Origin: Juglans regia
Taxonomy: Eukaryota; Streptophyta; Magnoliopsida; Fagales; Juglandaceae
Reading direction: 5' to 3'
NCBI RefSeq assembly: GCF_001411555.2
Contig: NC_049901.1
Location: forward strand, 27,608,372-27,672,371
DNA: 64,000 bases
The stretch's first letter is position 1. Each line of letters opens with the position of its first letter. The position numbers and the translations under genes were made by a program. Under the pieces are notes generated by a model. The model was given only the letters and a program-made list of their open reading frames with translations, did no database searches and was not told the origin of the DNA. Shown piece by piece: positions 44,771-55,175 of this stretch.

Positions 44771-46002
44771 CAAGTGTTGAATTTATCTTGTTTGTTCTTT
44801 TGTTCATTCAAGTCTTAAGTATTATTACTTTTGTTCTTGAGTGTTCTTCATTTTTTTCTTGGTGTTCATCTTATTTTGGCTCTTCCAATCCATTCCATTC
44901 CATAAATTCGACCACCATAGTGTTTGTCTTCATTTCCATAAGTTAGTCCACTTACCATAAATTGTTCCCTCCATACACTTTGCCCTAGCCGAAACCCACA
45001 TAGCCCCACTCCCACATACACCATTCGGCCAACCCTAGTGTTGCCCTACTTTCCATATTCGGCTACCACATCACTTCCCAAAACCCTAGGCGCCAACTCC
45101 ATCATATCCTTAGCCCTAGCCGCCCATCATCTTTTCCCAACACCAAACCCTAAACACAAGTGGCGCCAACCCTAGTGTCTCATCTTACCATCTTTGTCAC
45201 CTTCCATAAATAACCCCATCATCCACATAAGCCCTAGCCACCCACCTCAAAGCTCTATAAGGAAACCCATTCCTTTTATGAGTCTTGACATCCTCGAATT
45301 CAAATTCAAATTCAAATCCCAATTCCAATCCCTTAATTTAAGAAATTGCAAATCCTCTTCAATTCCTTAAATCACTCTTCCTACAATCTCTCCAAGTCAA
45401 CCATTGACTTGCCATCTTAATTCAAAATTCAAACTTCCCTCTTCACTCAAAGATTCCTTCCATCTTACAAACTTTCCATAACCATTCCCAAGCCAACCAA
45501 ACCCTAGCCTCACTCTTCCAACTCATTTCCAAACCCTAGCATCATCCTAAACTCCAACTCTAAGTCAATCTCGAAATCCATCCTAGCCACCTCACAACAC
45601 CCTAGCTAGACTTCACCTTACCTACCCTTATCACTATCCAAGTGACCCAAACATCAAGGGTAACCCTTAAGCCATTCCCATTGCATCAAACACTCATAAT
45701 CCTAAGCCAATCTTTCAAGACCACATCAACCCTAATTCCACCATAGCCCATGAACCCTAACCTCATCTCATTCATTCAATCTTAGCCTCGATCATCTTGG
45801 CACTTCATTCAAGAACAAGTCTAGTCACCCACATTGATTTGCCTTAGCCTAAACACTTAGCCTACCCGAATACACCATCATCCCATCACTCAAACACCAT
45901 CCTTTTGTGGAAAGGGCAAGCACGAACACTCGGTCACCATCATCACCAAGGCTAGCCGTGGACCCTTAGTGTTAGGGACAAGACCGGGGTCCCTAACATT
46001 AA

Positions 46003-46021
46003 TTGGTGCTTTCGTTGAGAG
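46003..46021 (+). other. Primer-binding site of element E
   Basis: TTGGTGCTTTCGTTGAGAG beginning five bases after the LTR end. It occupies the primer position; I cannot name the matching tRNA with certainty. Confidence 0.7.
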
Positions 46022-46466
46022 TGCCATCTTGCTTGGATTTCTTTGAGGAATTTCGTTGAGAGCTTTTTGTGAAACCCATCTTGCTTGGATTTCATTGAGA
46101 GAGCCACATTGCTTGGAGATTCAAGAGAGCCCTAGCACTAATTGGTGCTTGCATCAAGTCATTTCTTTGAGAGGGCTTCCTTGCTTGGAATTTTTGAGAA
46201 GTGCTCACTTCTCTTAAGTGGTAAACAACGTGATAACCCAAACTTTGTGAATTGGTTGGGGGAGACCCTCGTTGGATCCCATTATTTTTTGTGAATTGTG
46301 AAATTGAAGTTTGGGGGTTGAGGAGGAGAAAGGAGTAGTTTCTCTTGTAAGGGTCGACCACACAAGTTGGTGGAAGACCCAAGGTTGGACCTTTTGTGCA
46401 AGGAAGGGGTCGACCACCCTTGAAGCTGGGGGACCCAAGGTTGGACTTGTGAACCAATTTGTAGCC
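46022..46466 (+). other. Leader of element E
   Basis: Untranslated leader with CTTGCTTGGATTT-type repeats (about 46028, 46080, 46108, 46170) and a second TTGGTGCTTGCATC near 46142, as if the primer-site region had been partly duplicated. An open frame runs in from 46311, but the first methionine followed by Gag-like sequence is at 46467. Confidence 0.6.
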
Positions 46467-47756
46467 ATGAGCCGTGTGGTTCAAGAGGAGGAACAAGGGG
46501 GTTCCAACCTGGAACACATAGAGGCCATAGAAAGGCAAGGCTTAAGGCTTGACCTCCTTCTCCATGAGGTCAAGACTACCTTAGCCGATCTTATAATGTC
46601 CTTGAATGCTACCAACCGTGTGGTTGAGGAGAGTAGAAGGGACATGGAGACCCATAAGAGGGAGACCAATGCAAGCCTTGAGAGACTTGAAAGGAGAATG
46701 GTGGAAACTAATGGTCAAAGGCCCCCACATAGTCCAAATAGGCAAGGGCATGAAGCCTTTGTGGATGGGGCCGAGACAAGTGTCACGGGGTCCATACGTG
46801 AGCTACCACAAAATGAGTTGAGAAGGGGGGGTAGAGTTGAAAACAATAGAGTGATTGTTGAGAGGTGGATTCCAAATATTGACCATCCCACTAGAACCCC
46901 AAGTGTGAGAGAAGAGTATCAAGATGTAAGGCTTGAGAGACCACAAAGAGAAGAAGCCTTTGAACCCGAGTTTGAGCATGAACATATGAGTATGAGAGGC
47001 CTTATGGTCGTGGAGGCCATTATGAGAGAAGAAGAGACCATCATGAGAGAGGGTATGATGTTGACCACCATGAAAATAGAAGGGGAAATCGGGCTTATGA
47101 CCGGGGACCTAAGAGGCCAAAGGTGGACTTTCCATGCATATGAGGTGCCTAGACATGAGAGGGTATCAACGTCATGTTTTTATTTGGAGGGAAAAGCAAG
47201 TAAGTGGTGGAGGTGGATCCGAGACCAATATGAGAAGGATAGGAGAAGATTGGGTTGGACGGCCTTTGAAAAAGAATTCCTAATGCAATTTGGGCCATCC
47301 CCAACCATTAACCATCATGGCCAACTTGCCAAGTTGAGGCAAGAAGGCAAGGTGCATGCTTACATTGAGGAGTTTAGGCAACTCCAAACTCTTGTGAGAG
47401 GTTGGTCCGAAGAGGCCCTTGTGGGCACATTTGTGGATGGGTTGAAGCCTTGGATAGCCAAGGAAATTAAGTTAAAGCAACTCTCTAAGATTCAAGAAGT
47501 TATGAGAATGGCAGAGATCCTAGAAGAGAGCACTAATATGGAGAAACGTCAATCTAAGGAAGTGGGGAGTAAGGTTATTACACCCTTGCAAACCAATATT
47601 CCTTGGAAAGGCAAGGAGGAAATGGGGAGTGCTACTAAGCCTAAGCAAATTGAAGTGAAGAAACTTTCAAGGGAAGAGGTACAAGAGAGAATAAAAAAGG
47701 GTCTTTGTTTTAAGTGTGGAGAAAAATAGGGCATAGGGCACAAATGTAGATCGGGA
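46467..47756 (+). pseudogene. gag: Gag of element E
   Basis: Start chosen at 46467 (MSRVVQEEEQ). A coiled-coil-like acidic/Arg region leads into the Retrotrans_gag domain (YEVPRHERVSTSCFYLEGKA, then WRWIRDQYEKD, FEKEFLMQFGP, LRQEGKVHAYIEEF, LVGTFVDGLKPWI). A CFKCGEK...GHKC knuckle at the end is cut by TAG at 47727-47729, where relatives have Trp. The frame looks open from 46467 to 47726, but about 46985-47139 makes sense only in another frame (RGPKRPKVDFP there is the conserved family segment), after which roughly 20 conserved residues are missing. So a shift and a deletion compensate each other. The LTRs are young, so this damage is recent. Confidence 0.88.
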
Positions 47757-47759
47757 CAA

Positions 47760-48451
47760 GTGTACATGTTGGTTGATGAGAGGAGTGTGGAAGAGGAAGA
47801 TGAGTATCTTGTGGAAACATGTAGTGAAGAGTCCGATCAAGAAGAGGCCAAAGTGAGAAAAAATAATAAAGAAGCCGAGTTGTCCCTTAATACCATGATG
47901 GGGACCCAAAAGAATACTTCCATGAGAGTAATGGCTTGGATAGAAACAATTGAAGTCCCTTTGTTGGTGGATAGTGGCTCTACACACAACTTTATCAACT
48001 CCAACATTGTTACTAAGGTTGGGTTGAAAACAATTGCAATAGAGCCATTTGATGTGGAGATGGCAAGTGGGGATAAAATGAAATGTGAAGGGCTAGTGAA
48101 GGAAGTGAAAATGATTGTGCAAGGAGTGAGAGTAGTGGTGGACCTACATGTACTTCCTTTGGTAGGTCTTGATGTTGTATTGGGCAATTCATGGCTCAAG
48201 GGCCTTGGAAGGGTAGTGCTTGACTACAACAAAAAGACCATGGAATTTAAGCAAGGATCTAAGAAGAATGTATGGGCAACTTTATCTTCCAAGGAGGCCA
48301 AGTCGGGTGAGGTCTCAATGTTAGAAAAATTGGACAAAGGAGGGGCACATTGTTTTGCCATGAAGATGGCTAAGGAAGAAAAAAAGGAAAGGGCACGGAA
48401 ATTTTTAAATTTAATTCTTGAGGGCAAGTATTTTCTTGAAGGAAGGGGGAA
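47760..48451 (+). pseudogene. pol: Protease of element E joined to the extreme end of pol
   Basis: Same frame as Gag. The retropepsin motif is LLVDSGSTHNFIN (about 47966-48005), followed by LPLVGLDVVLGNSWL and DYNKKTMEFKQG. Reverse transcriptase, RNase H and integrase are all absent. After about 48380 the frame passes into RARKFLNLILEGKYFLEGR, which resembles the last residues of such polyproteins, and the purine run GGAAGGGGGA (48441-48450) serves as PPT just before the LTR. The element is therefore a Gag-protease derivative that would need enzymes from elsewhere. Confidence 0.82.
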
Positions 48452-48681
48452 TGATAGAGATCCATGTTTTGTGGCCCATGGCCAAGCCCCTAGCCATGTG
48501 GGGATAAGGCTAGACAACCCCAAAATAGCCTTAGGGGCATGCCATGGGGCCTGCCTTGACATGCCCAGGGTGCCCAAGGGGGCTGGTGACCAAACCAGCC
48601 CATTCAGCATGCAGCCCGCAAGCCCAGCGCGCAGCCCAACTCGCACAGCACGCATGCCGAGCGCGCGTGCAGCACGCAGCA
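48452..48681 (+). mobile_element. 3' LTR of element E, first piece
   Basis: Start placed at TGATAGAGATCC after the purine run, because it mirrors the CTAACA end. GC-rich and full of GCGCGC and CAGCACGC strings, unlike its AT-rich surroundings. Split by the D1 solo LTR after CAGCA. Confidence 0.75.
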
Positions 48682-51434
48682 TGTAACAGCCCGCTAGAAA
48701 TTCATTGGCGGAATTTCTATTGACTTTAGAAATCTCGTAAAAAATCCATAAGTTTTTACGAATCGACCAATCACTTAGGTTTTAGTATGTCATCATAATA
48801 AGTGTTATCACTCACTATGGTGCTAAATTTATGAGTTTAATTATTTGAGATAGTTAGAAGTGTCAGAATGCGTTATGGTTTGCTCCATTAGACTCAGTGG
48901 ATTATTTAGGATTTTATGGCGCAATAGCCTATTTTCATAATTTTGGATGAAACGTCTATTGGAAATTGTGAAATTTATTTTTAGGGGCATTTCGGGGTTG
49001 AATTTCGGTAAACGATTTCACTATAGGTTAATATGAATATTTAGAATTTTTCAGCACTAAGTTTATTATGTATTTTTTTTGGAGTGAATATTAACTTCGA
49101 TAAGCGCACCCAGTGCAGTGTTTTCAAAATCACAGTGTGAAATGTCCAAATTAGGTTGGAGGAGTTTTATTTGGACACTTGGCAAGATCTTAGCCACACA
49201 TAATGAATAGTATTAGACACTTGGCACCATGAGGAACCATTAGATGGATTTGTGAAGGAAGTCAAGGTGTGAGATCATGCCACCTAAGCAAAGCTCTGTT
49301 TCATCTGATCAACTAACTTGTGCCAGACCAAAGAGGGTTTCAACCCTAGCAAAACCCTAAATGGTTGGAATCCAATTGACACCCCAAAAGCTTGGTTGAA
49401 ACCAAAACCCTAAACGGTTTTCCCAAACCCTAAATTTGACCTCCAAACCTTTTTTAATCTGATTTCTAGCATTGTGTTTAATCACTTGATTAAATCACAT
49501 CCACATGCTATTAATTAATCAAATCCTTGTTATAACATCATTATCCAACCTTTTAAACCTTGAAAATTTGATTGGAAAAAACCTTAACCAAACCCCCTTT
49601 AAACCCCAAATTGAAGCCCACTTGGTGGGGCCCACCAAGGCCCACGAAATTGGCCACCTTGGCAAAGCTTCTTGGAGAAGTTTCCTCCCCTACATGGCAG
49701 ACCGTCCACTACCATTGGCTGCACCCAATAGTGCCTTGATGTGAAGGAGAAATCCACTCCATCAACCTCCATCTTTCAAAGCTGCTGCAGGCAGTCTTTG
49801 CCCCTCACTATTCCCCACTTTATGTCACATAGCCACCTCCAATCAAGGGTCATTCCAGCCCACAACTTCCCCCTCCAGGAGTCTATAGTCATGCAAGGCA
49901 CTTTTCATTCCATTTTATCACTTATTTTCCCCCGTTCTTAGAGAAAAACCCAAAAGATCTCTCTCGGGCAGATTTCTGGGACATTTTGCGTGGCCATTTT
50001 AGACCCTTTGTAAGTATTTTCCGAAGATGATTCATTCATATAAGTTGTTTATGTTTGAGTCTAGTTTTCGTATATATCTTATTAGTCTCATTCCATACTC
50101 ATTTGATCGGTCAAAAGTATTTGTAACCATGGAGAGGTCATTCTGAGCTTGAAACTGGAGAGTATGTTATGTTTTGGAAGTTTTGACCAAGCTAATGGAC
50201 ATATCTTGTCCGAAAATTTTATGGAGTGTTGCTAACATGTGTTTATGATTTTTCATTGAGGTTTTGTTGCATGAATAAAGCTTTTGATGATAGATTTTCT
50301 TAGAGTTAGAAACTTGAAAACTGGAAGTGGAAAAACAGTTTCTGTTTTGTAAAAGTTGGAATATTTCGTGGTTTAACCTTATTCCAAAGGCTTTTATATT
50401 TTTATATGATGATCCTAAGCCTCTTATATACATGTTAGGATGTTATTTCGAAGATATTTAGTATTATTTTTAAAGATATGATTTTCTATGCACGAGGATT
50501 TCGGTTAGACCTAAAATTTGATGTTTTTGAGTTAGATCCATGTTTTATTAAATTTTAGCCATGTGATTTTAAATTTGATGGTTGTATCTTCTTTAGGACA
50601 CATTTTTAAACCATGAGATGTTTTAGTTTGAAGATCACATGTGTATAAGCCATAGATCAAGAATTTGATCAAAGTTAGTGGAGAGAAAAGTTTCTGTTTT
50701 GGACTAAGTTCAAAACCAAAAACTCCAAGTGTTGTTTTGTGATTTTTGGTGGCTTTTGTTTGATGATTTAAAGCATGGTTGATCTTAAGATGATGTTATG
50801 AATATGTTAGAAGTAAGATTTGATTTTTTGGAATTCTTGGAGATGTTTTTATTAAGGTCAAAACTTGTGATTTAAGGGTTTACTTTTTGTTAAAAAGTTT
50901 GGGTCTTTTTACAAAATGTTTTGTGTTGATGATTAGCTTTTCTTAATGGATATTTTTAGTGTATTTTTAAACTTAGGATAGGAAGATCCTTGTTACAAAA
51001 TTTTGGTTCAATCATAGGTTTTGAAGATGGAAGAAATTGCAACCAAAATCAAGAGAAATGACCTATGTATGTTTCGGCCATTGTGAGTTTTTCACAGTTG
51101 TGATTGGTTTTAAATTTTTCTGAGTTGTTAATTGAGTCTAGGACAAAATTTACATGAGGAATGTAAATTTTGGTAATTTTTGGAGTTAGGATGTGAAATC
51201 TTTAAGTTAGGGGTAAAATGGTCATTTTCCCACATGTAGAGGGTAAAATGGTAATTTTACACTAATTTGTCCCTCTTCACTTTTCTAATTGTTAGTAATT
51301 AATTTCTAACTTTTAGAATACCCTCAGTTCCTCGTGTTTCGCGCTTTACACTCTTAGGATGCGACGATCGAGGTAAGTTAGCTTTTAACTTACTATCAAT
51401 TTAAAGTGTATGAGTGATAAGTAAGAGAACTAAA

Positions 51435-51664
51435 TTGTATGTATGCATGTTATCATATGTGCCATGCCAAGTCATTACATATTTATCTGTTACACAGAAT
51501 TTATTCTGTCATGAATTATTCATCTGTCACACAAGATATTCTGTCACGATTGTATGTATGCATGTTATCATTTGTGCCATGCCAAGTCATTACATATTTA
51601 TCTGTTACGCAGAATTTATTCTGCCATGAATTATTCATCTGTTACACAAGATATTCTGTCACGT
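51435..51664 (+). repeat. 115-base tandem duplication in D1
   Basis: TTGTATGTATGCATGTTATC starts both units (51435 and 51550); the units differ by only a few substitutions. Not seen in D2 or D4 at this position. Confidence 0.92.
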
Positions 51665-51991
51665 ATTGCTATACATTGCAAGTATGTCATGTTGAGTTAA
51701 GTATGCCATCTGTTACATGTATTTCATGTCACGTAATATTCACTGTCACATGTTACACCATGTTAAGAAATGTTGTCTGTTATGTGGTATGCCATGTTAC
51801 AAAATGTTGCATGTTACATGTATGCCATGTTATGAAATGTACTCTGTTACATTTATATCTTGAAGTATGTCATGTCTGTCATCTGACGTTCATGTCACGT
51901 TATGCTACGTCAGGACTTCTGTCTTTTATGTCACGTTCATGTTACGTCACGTTACGAAATGTCATGTATGCCAGTTAAGTTATTCACGTCA

Positions 51992-52103
51992 ATCACGACC
52001 CTAAGCGCTAGGATGGGGTAATATCCTAGTGGAACTCCTTTGTTCACGCTGGAGTATCTAAATAGGTGTGAAATTCCCTGGGTTGATGAAGTACAGTCAA
52101 CAG
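51992..52103 (+). promoter_or_regulatory. Conserved hairpin-rich LTR block, family D1
   Basis: ATCACGACCCTAAGCGCTAG, then ATATCCTAGTGGAACTCC and GTTGATGAAGTACAGTCAAC. Confidence 0.5.
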
Positions 52104-52187
52104 GTTGCGAAAGGGGCCTAATTAGCTAGTCACCAGAGCGCGCCAGACACTAACGCCGATGGTGCCACACATTATGTTACGTGTGTC

Positions 52188-52343
52188 CACAGCAAGTGTG
52201 GCACAAATAAATAAGTTATGGGGCCACAACAACTATGGAGCATGAAGTATGGGGCCACAACAATTGTGGAGTATACACTACGTGAGACACAGCAATTGTG
52301 ACACGTAGAATACGTGGGGCCACAACAACTGTGGAGTACATAT
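52188..52343 (+). repeat. Minisatellite, period about 31-33 bases, about four to five units
   Basis: GGGGCCACAACAACTATGGA, its variants with CAATTGTGG, and GAGACACAGCAATTGTGAC recur from about 52220; each unit carries a CAC-AACTGTGG-type inverted repeat. Absent from D2 because of the deletion at its E junction. Confidence 0.85.
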
Positions 52344-52905
52344 TAACGCACTCACAGCTGGTATAGAAACCTGTGATGTGATGCGGTAATCGGCAGGGAC
52401 ACACGGCTCAAGGGGACCTGTGTAGCAACGATATGGTCACTTTATTAATTAAGTCCATTGAATAAGATTTCAAGTTCATGTATTTCACATTCAAGTCATG
52501 TTTCACGTTATGCTATGTTCAAGTTTACGTTCACGCAATCATGGTAATCCCATGAGATAAGAATATGTTTCAAGTTCATGTTATGTTATATTCACGTTTA
52601 TGTTATGTTCCAAGTTCACATTTATGTTATGTCATGCTCAAGTTCATGTTCAAATTATGCATGTTCACGTTCATGTTATGTTTCAAGTCCATGTTATATT
52701 TCAAGTTCACGTTCATGCTATGTTTCAAGTCCATCTTATGTTTCAAGTCACGTTCATGCTAAGCTTCAGTTTCAGTTTAAGTTATGCCAGTTATGTTATG
52801 TTGTATGTCAAGTTATGCTATGATTACTTATGATTTGATTATGTATTCATGTTTTTCTGCCATGCATGCACCATTAACCTGTGTGGAAGTTTTCTGTTAA
52901 CTTGC

Positions 52906-52980
52906 TGAGATTTGTAATCAAATCTCACTGTGGTAGTCCCAACTACAATTCTCCCCGAATGGTAGATTTTGTTACAGGAT
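52906..52980 (+). promoter_or_regulatory. Twin stem-loop, family D1
   Basis: TGAGATTTG-TAAT-CAAATCTCA (52906-52927), then CTACAATTC / GAATGGTAG with one mismatch (about 52942-52964), then TTGTTACAGG. The order is the same as in family A. Confidence 0.65.
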
Positions 52981-53384
52981 CTGAAGGAGAACCGGGAATC
53001 GACCAAATAGAAACGGTCGACTAAGCGACGGTGCGACGTAGATGGTAATACAGTAGTTACCTCAGATTACTACTTGTATTTGTGGAGTTCAATCTCCAGC
53101 ACTCTTTTGATCACAATCATATGGACTATTATTGTGATCTTAGTTGTTTAATATGTAGTTAAGTATGAAGTATGTTTTAGGTATTTGGGATATTTCAGTT
53201 TGGTGCATAGTATTGCTAAAGAAAAAAATTTATTATCCGCTACGAATATTGCATAATGCTAGATGCACGTTAGGAACATTGCATCTTATATGTCATGAAC
53301 GGGGGCAAGTAACCTTGTGTTGCATGTCTCGATGCTTCAAATGTCCGTCCAATCCCAAGCGGAATTTGGGGGCGTCACACAGCA

Positions 53385-55175
53385 CGCCCAGCGAGTGCGC
53401 CTCCCGCGCGCCCCGCGCGCACGCCCCAGCAGGCCCAGCGCTCCAGCGCCCAGGCAGCCTGCTTGGGCCATGCCAGCCTGCCCACGCCCAGACCAGCCCA
53501 GGGCCCTGCCAGCCACATCCCAGCAACCAACCTAGCCCATCCATGGGCCCATGCATGTCATGGGTCAACTTGACCCATGCCAACTATGTTATTTTTTATT
53601 ATTTATTTTTATTTAATTATTTATTTTTCAAGGGACCTATTGGGGGTTTCCAATTTGTATTCTCTATAAATAGGACGCTTAAGCATTTAGTTTACATCTT
53701 TTGAACCCTTGAAAAATTCCCTAAGTGGGTAGACTAGTTCTTGAGATCACCCATCGGTGCTAGGCACTTGGGCTTTTTGGGTGAAATTCATGAATCCCAA
53801 AGAGAGGATTACACCTTGCAATTCGTGAATAGGTGTTGTTCAATCTATCTATCTTGTTCTTGCAACTTGGTGCAATTCATGAATCCAAGTTGTGTTTCTC
53901 AATTTATGAGTTATATTCAATTCTTGTGCAATTCGTGAATCAAGTGTTGAATTTATCTTGTTTGTTCTTTTGTTCATTCAAGTCTTAAGTATTATTACTT
54001 TTGTTCTTGAGTGTTCTTCATTTTGTTCTTGGTGTTCATCTTATTTTTGCTCTTCCAATCCATTCCATTCCACAAATTCGACCACCATAGTGTTTGTCTT
54101 CATTTCCATAAGTTAGTCCACTTACCATAAATTGTTCCCTCCATACACTTTGCCCTAGCCGAAACCCACATAGCCCCACTCCCACATACACCATTCGGCC
54201 AACCCTAGTGTTGCCCTACTTTCCATATTCGGCTACCACATCACTACCCAAAAACCTAGGCGCCAACTCCATCATATCCTTAACCCTAGTCGCCCATCAT
54301 CTTTTCCCAACACCAAACCCTAAACACAAGTGGCGCCAACCCTAGTGTCTCATCTTACCATCTTTGTCACCTTCCATAAATAACCCCATCATCCACATAA
54401 GTCCTAGCCACCCACCTCAAAGCTCTATAAGGAAACCCATTCCTTTTATGAGTCTTGACATCCTCGAATTCAAATTCAAATTCAAATCCCAATTCCAATC
54501 CCTTAATTTAAGAAATTGCAAATTCTCTTCAATTCCTTAAATCACTCTTCCTATAATCTTTCCAAGTCAACCATTGACTTGCCATCTTAATTCAAAATTC
54601 AAACTTCCCTCTTCGCTCAAAGATTCCTTCCATCTTACAAACTTTCCATAACCATTCCCAAGCCAACCAAACCCTAGCCTCACTCTTCCAACTCATTCCC
54701 AAACCCTAGCATCATCCTAAACTCCAACTCTAAGTCAATCTCGAAATCCATCCTAGCCACCTCACAAAATCCTAGCTAGACTTCACCTTACCTACCCTTA
54801 GCACTATCCAACTGACCCAAACATCAAGGGTAACCCTTAAGCCATTCCCATTGCATCAAACACTCATAATCCTAAGCCAATCTTCCAAGACCACATCAAC
54901 CCTAATTCCACCATAGCCCATGAACCCTAACCTCATCTCATTCATTCAATCTTAGCCTCGATCATCTTGGCACTTCATTCAAGAACAAGTCTAGTCACCC
55001 ATATTGATTTGCCTTAGCCTAAACACTTAGCCTACCCAAATACATCATCATCCCATCACTCAAACACCATCCTTTTGTGGAAAGGACAAGCAAGTGGCAC
55101 GAATACTCGGTCACCATCATCACCAAGACTAGCCGTGGACCCTTAGTGTTAGGGACGAGACCGGGGTCCCTAACA
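53385..55175 (+). mobile_element. 3' LTR of element E, second piece
   Basis: Continues 48452-48681 after D1. TATAAATAG at 53665-53673. Ends in a 10-base inverted repeat TGTTAGGGAC / GTCCCTAACA (55147-55175), also at the end of the 5' LTR (45970-45998). Followed directly by family D sequence on the minus strand. Confidence 0.9.
53665..53673 (+). promoter_or_regulatory. TATA box of element E 3' LTR
   Basis: TATAAATAG, same context as 44495-44503. Could drive outward transcription into D2 sequence. Confidence 0.6.

Larger units (their letters stand above)
44284..45998 (+). mobile_element. 5' LTR of element E, 5'-truncated
   Basis: Nearly identical to 53430-55175 (roughly two differences per 100 bases by eye). 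Ends CCCTAACA directly before a TTGGTGCTTTCG primer site. It lacks about the first 275 bases of the LTR as defined by the 3' copy. Contains TATAAATAG (44495-44503) and four ATTCGTGAAT-type motifs downstream. Confidence 0.9.
48682..53379 (+). mobile_element. Family D solo LTR, intact (D1)
   Basis: 4698 bases from TGTAACAGCCCG to GGGGGCGTCACA with a perfect CAGCA duplication (48677-48681 and 53380-53384). It is the most recent insertion in the nest. Contents in order: AT-rich first kilobase, mixed region, a 115-base tandem duplication (51435-51664), the hairpin-rich block (51992-52103), a roughly 33-base minisatellite (52188-52343), a twin hairpin (52906-52980) and the 3' end. No coding region. 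It pairs as an inverted repeat with D2. Confidence 0.95.

Noticed and set aside
46092..46538. 148-codon minus-strand frame opposite the E leader
   Set aside because: Antisense shadow of the E leader and Gag start.
51414..51978. Cys/His/Tyr-rich frame resembling a metal-binding repeat protein
   Set aside because: Arises from the 115-base duplication and GTTACATGT-type repeats of the D LTR.
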